A DNA stretch of 11,534 nucleotides from JBEVOS01 sp964564595 (GTDB lineage: Bacteria > Pseudomonadota > Alphaproteobacteria > Caulobacterales > Aquidulcibacteraceae), in NCBI GenBank assembly GCA_964564595.1, contig CAZMCA010000106.1, positions 1-11,534 of the forward strand, written 5' to 3'. Shown here piece after piece: positions 4,404 through 11,534 of the stretch; position 1 is the first letter of the stretch; each line of letters starts with the position of its first letter. The notes beneath the pieces were generated by a model. The model was given only the letters and a program-made list of their open reading frames with translations. It was not told the origin of the DNA and did not search any database. The translations under genes were made by a program, and so were the position numbers.

Positions 4404-6614
4404 TTAGCCGTTGCTGGCTTCGCGCGGCCGGCGCTCGCGGCGCTCACGGCGTTCGCCGCCGCCGCCTTCACGGCCGCCGCCGCCGCCTTGATCATCGTCC
4501 GCGCCGCCGAGGTCTTCGCCGGTTTGCTGATCGACGACCTTCATCGACAAGCGCACTTTGCCGCGATCATCGAAGCCGAGCAGCTTCACCTTCACGGTGT
4601 CGCCCTCTTTCACGACGTCTGACGGCTTGTTCACGCGCTCTTTCGCGAGTTGCGAAACGTGCACGAGGCCGTCCTTGGCGCCGAAGAAGTTCACGAACGC
4701 GCCGAACTCCATGACCTTCACGACCTTGCCGTCGTAGATCTGGCCGACTTCAGGCTCGCTGGTGAGGCCCTTGCTCCACTTGATGGCGGCGTCGATGGAG
4801 CCTTGGTCGGCGGACGCCACCTTCACGGTGCCGTCGTCTTCCACGTTCACCTTCGCGCCGGTCTTTTCCACGATTTCGCGGATGACCTTGCCGCCCGTGC
4901 CGATCACGTCCCGGATCTTATCGACCGGGATTTGGATCTGCACGATGCGCGGCGCGTTGGCGCCGACTTCGCCGCGCGATTGCGACAGCGCTTTGTTCAT
5001 CTCACCAAGGATGTGCATCCGCGCATCATGCGCCCGCGCGAGCGCGACCTTCATGATCTCTTCGTTGATGCCCGCGACCTTGATGTCCATCTGGAGCGCG
5101 GTGACGCCCTGATCGGTGCCCGCGACTTTGAAGTCCATATCGCCGAGGTGATCCTCGTCGCCGAGAATGTCGGTCAGCACTTCAAAGCCGTAGCTCTCGA
5201 GGATGAGACCCATCGCGACGCCCGCAACCGGGCGTGCGATCGGAACGCCGGCGTCCATCATCGCGAGCGATGAGCCGCAGACCGTCGCCATCGACGACGA
5301 GCCGTTGGACTCGGTGATCTCCGAGACCATGCGCAGCGTGTACGGGAATTGCTCGGCCGTCGGCAGGACGGCTTTGAGCGCACGGTAAGCGAGCTTGCCG
5401 TGGCCGATGTCCCGGCGGCTCGGCGCGCCCATGCGGCCCGTTTCCCCAACCGAATAGGGAGGGAAATTGTAGTGCAGCAGGAAGCGCTCCTTCGTGGTGC
5501 CGCCGAGCGCGTCGACGTACTTTTCGTCTTCGCTGGTGCCGAGCGTTGCGACGACGACAGCTTGCGTTTCACCGCGCGTGAAGAGCGCGCTGCCGTGCGT
5601 GCGCGGCAGGAAGCCGACTTCCGACACGATCGGGCGAACCTTATCGACCGGGCGGCCATCGATGCGGCCTTTGTCCTTCACGATGCGCGAGCGAACGATA
5701 TCGCTCTCAACTTCCTTGAAGGCTTCCTTGAACTGGTTCGCGTCTGCGCCCGTGGGGTTGGCTTCGCTGAGCACCAGCGCTTTCTTGGCTTTGTCGCGCG
5801 CGGCGCCGACGGCGTCGTGACGCTCATCCTTCTTCACGATCTTGTAGGCGTTGGCGACATCGGCGCCGACGAGATCGGAAATCTGCTTCTTCAGGGGCGC
5901 GATATCGACCGGCGTAAAGTCGAACGGGTCCTTCGCGGATTGTTCGGCCAATTGGATGATCGCATCGATCACCGGCTGCATGCCTTTGTGACCGACGGAA
6001 AGCGCCTGGAGCATTTGCTCTTCCGAGAGCTCCTTCACTTCGGATTCGACCATCATGATCGCATCGGCGGTGCCGGCCATCACGAGATCGAGGCGGCTTT
6101 CCTTCATTTGCGCGATCGTCGGGTTGAGCACCGGGCGATCGTCGATCCACCCGACGCGCGAGCAGCCGATCGGGCCAAGGAACGGCACGCCGGAAATCGT
6201 CAGCGCAGCGGACGCCGCGACCATCGCGAGAATGTCGCTCTCATTTTCATTGTCCCACGACATCACCGTGACGATGACTTGCACTTCGTTCTTGAAACCA
6301 TCGACGAAAAGCGGACGGATCGGGCGATCGATCAGGCGCGACAGCAGCGTTTCACGCTCGCTCGGCTGGCCTTCGCGCTTGGGGTAGCCGCCCGGAATGC
6401 GGCCGGCGGCATAGTATTTCTCTTGGTAGTTCACCGTGAGCGGGAAGAAATCTTGGCCCGGCTTGGCTTCCTTCGCATAGACCACGGTGGCGAGCAGCGC
6501 GGTCTCGCCCCAGGTGGCGAACACGGCGCCATCGGCTTGGCGCGCGACGCGCCCGGTTTCGAGCGTGAGCTTGCGCCCGGCCCAATCGATGGAAACGGAT
6601 TTCGTATCGAACAT
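4404..6614 (-). CDS. pnp: Polyribonucleotide nucleotidyltransferase (PNPase)
   Basis: PNPase degrades RNA 3' to 5' by phosphorolysis and can add tails in reverse; it acts as a trimer and often as part of the degradosome. The 736-residue product has the full order: the first RNase PH-like domain from the N-terminus, an all-helical linker (about 235-310), and the second RNase PH-like domain (about 320-540). These are followed by a KH domain with the GTGG loop at 572-575 and an S1 domain at about 623-692. Asp488, Asp494 and Lys496 in DILGDEDHLGDMDFK correspond to the E. coli catalytic, metal-binding residues Asp486, Asp492 and Lys494. The C-terminal tail (about 703-736) is rich in Gly, Arg and Glu and is probably disordered and RNA- or partner-binding. 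The ATG at 6614 has GGAG 8 nt upstream; an in-frame extension to 6773 is not protein-like. It is last in the operon after rpsO. Confidence 0.97.
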   Translation of the reverse strand: MFDTKSVSIDWAGRKLTLETGRVARQADGAVFATWGETALLATVVYAKEAKPGQDFFPLTVNYQEKYYAAGRIPGGYPKREGQPSERETLLSRLIDRPIRPLFVDGFKNEVQVIVTVMSWDNENESDILAMVAASAALTISGVPFLGPIGCSRVGWIDDRPVLNPTIAQMKESRLDLVMAGTADAIMMVESEVKELSEEQMLQALSVGHKGMQPVIDAIIQLAEQSAKDPFDFTPVDIAPLKKQISDLVGADVANAYKIVKKDERHDAVGAARDKAKKALVLSEANPTGADANQFKEAFKEVESDIVRSRIVKDKGRIDGRPVDKVRPIVSEVGFLPRTHGSALFTRGETQAVVVATLGTSEDEKYVDALGGTTKERFLLHYNFPPYSVGETGRMGAPSRRDIGHGKLAYRALKAVLPTAEQFPYTLRMVSEITESNGSSSMATVCGSSLAMMDAGVPIARPVAGVAMGLILESYGFEVLTDILGDEDHLGDMDFKVAGTDQGVTALQMDIKVAGINEEIMKVALARAHDARMHILGEMNKALSQSRGEVGANAPRIVQIQIPVDKIRDVIGTGGKVIREIVEKTGAKVNVEDDGTVKVASADQGSIDAAIKWSKGLTSEPEVGQIYDGKVVKVMEFGAFVNFFGAKDGLVHVSQLAKERVNKPSDVVKEGDTVKVKLLGFDDRGKVRLSMKVVDQQTGEDLGGADDDQGGGGGREGGGGERRERRERRPREASNG

Positions 6615-6666
6615 TCTTGCATCTCCGGGCGATGCGGCCCCTGCCGCACGCCCTCGTCGTCGTTCC

Positions 6667-6717
6667 ACGCAGACGGCGGATCCGCCTGCGTCAGTAGCCT
6701 CCGAGCGCACATGCGCT
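6667..6717 (-). other. Hairpins in the pnp leader
   Basis: Two palindromes lie 53 to 103 nt upstream of the pnp start. ACGCA (6667-6671) and TGCGT (6687-6691) flank the perfect 12-bp palindrome GGCGGATCCGCC (6675-6686), with a 3-nt bulge. AGCGCA (6704-6709) and TGCGCT (6712-6717) form a second stem. Both would fold in the rpsO-pnp messenger. In E. coli a leader stem-loop in this same gap is cut by RNase III and mediates PNPase autocontrol; a like role here is inference. Confidence 0.5.
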
Positions 6718-6770
6718 GGGAGGTTGGTGGTGAGAGAAGGTGATTGCGAAAACCTAGGAGGCGGCGCCTG

Positions 6771-6827
6771 CACCCCTCACCCGGCGCGGCTTACGCTGCG
6801 CCACCCTCTCCCACAAGGGGAGAGGGG
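6771..6827. repeat. REP-like palindromic element between rpsO and pnp
   Basis: CCCTCTCCC (6804-6812) and GGGAGAGGG (6818-6826) form a perfect 9-bp stem with an ACAAG loop. It is flanked by CACCCCTCACCC from 6771 on. From memory, this CCCTCTCCC-ACAAG-GGGAGAGGG pattern with a nearby CCCCTCACC recurs in intergenic regions of many proteobacteria as a short extragenic palindrome. Only one copy is in this window, so its repeat status is not shown here. On the transcript it follows the rpsO stop by about 10 nt and could stabilise or process that 3' end. It has no T-run, so it is not an intrinsic terminator. Confidence 0.5.
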
Positions 6828-6836
6828 TTTGCGCGT

Positions 6837-7106
6837 TTAACGGCGCAGGCCCAGACGCTCGATCAGCGACTGGTAACGCGCGGTGTCGCGCGATTTCACA
6901 TAGTCGAGCAACCGGCGGCGCTGCGACACCATTTTCAGGAGCCCGCGACGCGAGTGGTTGTCCTTCTTGTGGGTTTTGAAGTGCTCGGTGAGCGTGTTGA
7001 TGCGTTCCGAGAGGATCGCAACCTGCACTTCGGGCGAGCCAGTGTCGGCGCGCGTTTTACCAAATTCCTTCGCGAGCGCGGCTTTGCGCTCCACCGTAAT
7101 CGACAT
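6837..7106 (-). CDS. rpsO: 30S ribosomal protein S15 (uS15)
   Basis: The 89-residue product is full length and matches uS15 closely. It has TGSPEVQVAILSERI at residues 22-36, the HKKDNHSRRGLL segment at 46-57 that contacts 16S rRNA helix 22, and a basic C-terminal helix. uS15 is a primary binder of the central domain of 16S rRNA. The Shine-Dalgarno GAGGAG overlaps the truB stop codon (TGAGGAG) with 6 nt to the ATG, so translation is tied to truB. It lies in the usual place between truB and pnp. In other bacteria S15 represses its own translation through a leader structure; no such structure is obvious in the 10-nt gap here. Confidence 0.97.
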   Translation of the reverse strand: MSITVERKAALAKEFGKTRADTGSPEVQVAILSERINTLTEHFKTHKKDNHSRRGLLKMVSQRRRLLDYVKSRDTARYQSLIERLGLRR

Positions 7107-7116
7107 CGGCTACTCC

Positions 7117-8088
7117 TCAGCCAGATGAAACAAACACGCGCGTTGGCTTGAACTTGCCCGCGCGCACGTCGCCCAGCGCAACAGCCCGCCCTTCGAAAAA
7201 CGCCACACAGGCCCGGGAAGCATCCTGGCCGGAGATGGTGCGGGGGCGGAATTTCGGCCTGAGTTCCTCAACCGCATGCGGCAGGAGAACGATGGGCCGG
7301 CCTTGCCGGAGCTTGAATGCATCCTCTCCGTTGATGGCCAGCGCCGGGATGTCGGCCAGCGCGGTCTCTACGGGTTTGAGGCATTCGAACGCGGCGGCCT
7401 TATCGCTCAAAACCCTCAGGGCGTCGAGGGAAACCGCATCCGATTCTGCAAAGGGGCCGACCGCGGTACGCCGGAGGCGGTGAACGTGGCCCTCCGCGCC
7501 CAAGGCGGCGGCCAGATCGCGCACCAAAGCGCGAATGTAGAACCCCTTCCCGGACCGGACCCGTAGGGTCACGAAGTCGGGGCCTTCAAATCCCTCGGCG
7601 GCGGCACTTTCGACCTCGGCCTCGTGCACCACCACCAGGCGGGGCTTCAGCTCCACGGTCTCGCCCGCGCGGGCCAGATCGTAGGCCCGCTCGCCATCGA
7701 TCTTCACCGCGCTGAAGGCGGGCGGGATCTGCTCGATTTCGCCAATGAAGCGCGGCAGCGCGGCGGCGACAGCCTCGGGCGTGGGGCGCACATCGCTGGT
7801 GGCGGTTGGCGCGCCTTCGCGATCCTGCGTGGCGGTCGAGACGCCCCAGCGGATCGTGAAGCGGTAGATCTTCTCGGCTTCCATAAGCCACGGCACGGTC
7901 TTGGTCGCTTCGCCGAGCGCGATCGGCAGCACGCCAGAGGCAAGCGGATCGAGCGTGCCGGCGTGGCCGCCTTTGTTGGCGTTGAACAAGCGCCGCACGA
8001 TCGAAACAGCATCGGTCGATGTCAGGTCTTCCGGCTTGTCGAGCACGACCCAGCCATCGACATCGAGCCCCTTCTTGCGCCGCCCCAT
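7117..8088 (-). CDS. truB: tRNA pseudouridine-55 synthase TruB
   Basis: TruB converts U55 of the tRNA T-loop to pseudouridine. The 323-residue product has GGHAGTLDPLASGVLP at residues 40-55 with the catalytic Asp47, KIYRFTIRWG (73-82) of the TruB thumb/fold, and PPAFSAVKIDGERAYDLAR at about 122-140. RSGKGFYIRALVRDL near 189-203 completes the core, and a C-terminal extension ends in FKPTRVFVSSG. These are the standard TruB motifs in the standard order. The ATG shares a base with the rbfA stop codon (TAATG), which indicates reinitiation-type coupling. The gene ends within the rpsO ribosome-binding site. Confidence 0.96.
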   Translation of the reverse strand: MGRRKKGLDVDGWVVLDKPEDLTSTDAVSIVRRLFNANKGGHAGTLDPLASGVLPIALGEATKTVPWLMEAEKIYRFTIRWGVSTATQDREGAPTATSDVRPTPEAVAAALPRFIGEIEQIPPAFSAVKIDGERAYDLARAGETVELKPRLVVVHEAEVESAAAEGFEGPDFVTLRVRSGKGFYIRALVRDLAAALGAEGHVHRLRRTAVGPFAESDAVSLDALRVLSDKAAAFECLKPVETALADIPALAINGEDAFKLRQGRPIVLLPHAVEELRPKFRPRTISGQDASRACVAFFEGRAVALGDVRAGKFKPTRVFVSSG

Positions 8089-8501
8089 TACTCTTCGTCT
8101 TTCGAATCGAGATCGCGGCGCACTTCGGGGCGCTGCAGCAGCTCACCGATGTGGCTGGCTTCGGCGTAGGAGACGTCCGCTTGGAAATGCAGTTCGGGCG
8201 TGTGCCGCAGATCGACGAGCCGCGCGACGCGGCCGCGCAAGAACGCGCGCGCGCGTGTCAACGCGGCGGCGATCTTCACGGCGTCGCCCGTGCCGAGCGG
8301 GGCGACGAATGCGGTCATGTGCTTCAAATCTGGAGAGGCGCGCACTTCGCCAACCGTAACGGACACGCCAACGAGATCGGGATCGCGCAGCTCATCGCGC
8401 GCCAGCACGTCGACGAGCGCGTGACGCACAAGCTCGCCCGCGCGCAATTGGCGTTGCGACGGGCCAGCGGCCCGGGCCTGCGATTTCGACGTGCGCTTCA
8501 T
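8088..8501 (-). CDS. rbfA: 30S ribosome-binding factor A, RbfA
   Basis: RbfA is a small KH-fold factor that binds the 30S subunit during 16S 5'-end maturation and is important in the cold. The 137-residue product has the family N-terminal pattern PSQRQLRAGELVRHAL (14-29). It continues with the core LVGVSVTVGEVRASPDLKHMTAFV (about 43-66) and the C-terminal LRHTPELHFQ segment (98-107) followed by a charged tail. The start lies 5 nt after the upstream lipoprotein-like gene's stop with only a weak Shine-Dalgarno, suggesting translational coupling. The stop overlaps the truB start. Confidence 0.95.
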   Translation of the reverse strand: MKRTSKSQARAAGPSQRQLRAGELVRHALVDVLARDELRDPDLVGVSVTVGEVRASPDLKHMTAFVAPLGTGDAVKIAAALTRARAFLRGRVARLVDLRHTPELHFQADVSYAEASHIGELLQRPEVRRDLDSKDEE

Positions 8502-8506
8502 GGCCG

Positions 8507-9136
8507 CTACGGCGCCTCATACGCGTAAGCCGCGCAGAATTCGGGATCGACGCCGCTCACGCCCGGAGGGCCAGAGCCTTTGAACGCCGCGAGCTTGAAC
8601 ACCCAGCGCCCGCGCTGATCGACGAACTCGCTGACGACGATATGCGTCGCGCGCGCCGGGCCGCAGAGGCCGCCATTCGCCGCGGTTTGCGCCACGGTTT
8701 CATCGGTGACGCGATAGAGATGGGCATCGACATCGGGATTGCCGCCGAACACTTCGGCATAGCTGCGCCCTTGCACGCCCGAACGGCTGCGCGCGGGCGT
8801 CACCGCGATCGGCTGCGCACGCGTAGTGATGCCGGTTGCAAACGCGAACACCACCGGCCCGCCGCGAACGCCCGCGAGGCTGACGCGCAGATTGCCGGTG
8901 ACTTGCCGCGCCGGATCGTTCGCAGCGCGCCATGGGCTGCGCGCGACGGCCGGCTCTTCCTGCGGCACGGAATCGACGCGCAGCTCCGGCTCAACGACCG
9001 TGCTGGCGCGCACATTGCCCGTGCCCGCGTCGTTCTCCGAGCGTGAGCATGCGCCGGCGAACGCCGCAGCGCTGAGCGCGGCGCAAAGCAGAAGCGATTT
9101 GGCGTTGAAGCGCTTCAGGACGAAATTCAGAGTCAT
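8507..9136 (-). CDS. Uncharacterised putative lipoprotein within the infB-rbfA operon
   Basis: The 209-residue product has a basic N-terminus (residues 1-13), a hydrophobic stretch (14-29) and AFAGAC, so Cys30 could be a lipidated residue. The lipobox is loose because position -3 is Ala, and a secreted non-lipoprotein is the alternative. Residues 31-75 are polar and low in structure. The C-terminal half (about 123-209) looks like a compact domain. It runs SYAEVFGGNPDVDAHLYRVT, then GLCGPARATHIVV, then a Trp-containing strand WVFKLAAFKGSGPPG, and ends FCAAYAYE. Cys158 and Cys201 may form a disulfide. I do not recognise a named family. It is flanked by infB (about 90 nt upstream) and rbfA (5 nt downstream). 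A GTG at 9145 with AGG 6 nt upstream is an alternative start. Confidence 0.83.
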   Translation of the reverse strand: MTLNFVLKRFNAKSLLLCAALSAAAFAGACSRSENDAGTGNVRASTVVEPELRVDSVPQEEPAVARSPWRAANDPARQVTGNLRVSLAGVRGGPVVFAFATGITTRAQPIAVTPARSRSGVQGRSYAEVFGGNPDVDAHLYRVTDETVAQTAANGGLCGPARATHIVVSEFVDQRGRWVFKLAAFKGSGPPGVSGVDPEFCAAYAYEAP

Positions 9137-9184
9137 AAGCCGCACTGAGAACCTATGATCTAGCGTTCTGCCGGACGTGGGCGC

Positions 9185-9209
9185 GCCGCTCAGCGAAGCT
9201 GAGGGCGGC
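9185..9209 (-). other. Hairpin in the gap after infB
   Basis: CTCAGC and GCTGAG pair around a 3-nt loop (9189-9203), extended by GCCG/CGGC (9185-9188 and 9206-9209) across a 2-nt bulge. It lies about 17 nt beyond the infB stop in the transcript. No T-run follows, so it is more likely an mRNA stability or attenuating element than a full terminator, in keeping with the operon reading on into rbfA. Confidence 0.4.
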
Positions 9210-9225
9210 CCTCGATCTCAAAACG

Positions 9226-11534
<2,309 letters not shown>

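Noticed and set aside
5349..6743. 464-codon plus-strand open frame opposite pnp
   Set aside because: It lies entirely antisense to the unmistakable pnp coding sequence and its leader. Its product is a His/Arg/Asp-rich shadow translation with no recognisable domain, as is common in GC-rich DNA.
6615..6773. In-frame N-terminal extension of pnp
   Set aside because: The extra 53 residues are Ser/Arg/Ala-rich and not part of PNPase; GGAG sits correctly before the ATG at 6614, and the region holds hairpins.
9189..9203. Hairpin after infB as an intrinsic terminator
   Set aside because: No T-run follows on the minus strand, and the operon continues tightly into rbfA.

Overview
The window looks like chromosomal DNA from a GC-rich alphaproteobacterium. 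The nusA-infB-rbfA-truB-rpsO-pnp gene order, a short copper-type CsoR, an alphaproteobacterial-style FabI and an EcfG-type promoter (GGAAC-N16-CGTT) all point that way. The general style of the proteins suggests the Caulobacterales/Hyphomonadaceae neighbourhood, but that placement is inference and I could run no search.

Layout. (1) Positions 1-433, minus strand: a two-gene copper-response module. csoR sits behind a near-perfect CsoR operator and is coupled by an ATGA overlap to a secreted, His-containing, Pro/Arg/Ala-rich protein that runs off the left edge. (2) Positions 538-4307, plus strand: fabI (enoyl-ACP reductase), hemN (oxygen-independent coproporphyrinogen III dehydrogenase, with a FixK/FNR-like box in front), a retinol-dehydrogenase-like SDR, and three very small genes. 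The small genes encode a two-helix glycine-rich membrane protein and two charged, disordered proteins. The last of them has an EcfG-type general-stress promoter. A strong hairpin terminator at about 4365-4400 ends this block. (3) Positions 4404-11534, minus strand, converging on that terminator: the translation and RNA-metabolism operon. In transcription order it holds infB (5' end outside the window), an uncharacterised lipoprotein-like gene, rbfA, truB, rpsO and pnp. Junctions are tight (5-nt gap, TAATG overlap, a Shine-Dalgarno overlapping a stop codon), except for about 90 nt after infB and a 222-nt hairpin-rich gap between rpsO and pnp.

How it fits together. The minus-strand operon supplies initiation factor IF-2, the 30S maturation factor RbfA, tRNA pseudouridine-55 synthase TruB, ribosomal protein uS15 and the exoribonuclease PNPase. 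The plus-strand block is mixed: fatty-acid elongation, anaerobic haem synthesis, a redox enzyme and probable stress proteins. Most of the window is conserved core genome. The points of interest are regulatory (the CsoR operator that also holds the csoR ribosome-binding site, the FixK-like box, the EcfG promoter and the pnp leader hairpins), plus the small proteins and the uncharacterised gene inside the infB operon. I saw no CRISPR array, transposase, prophage gene or tRNA, and no convincing new multi-gene system.
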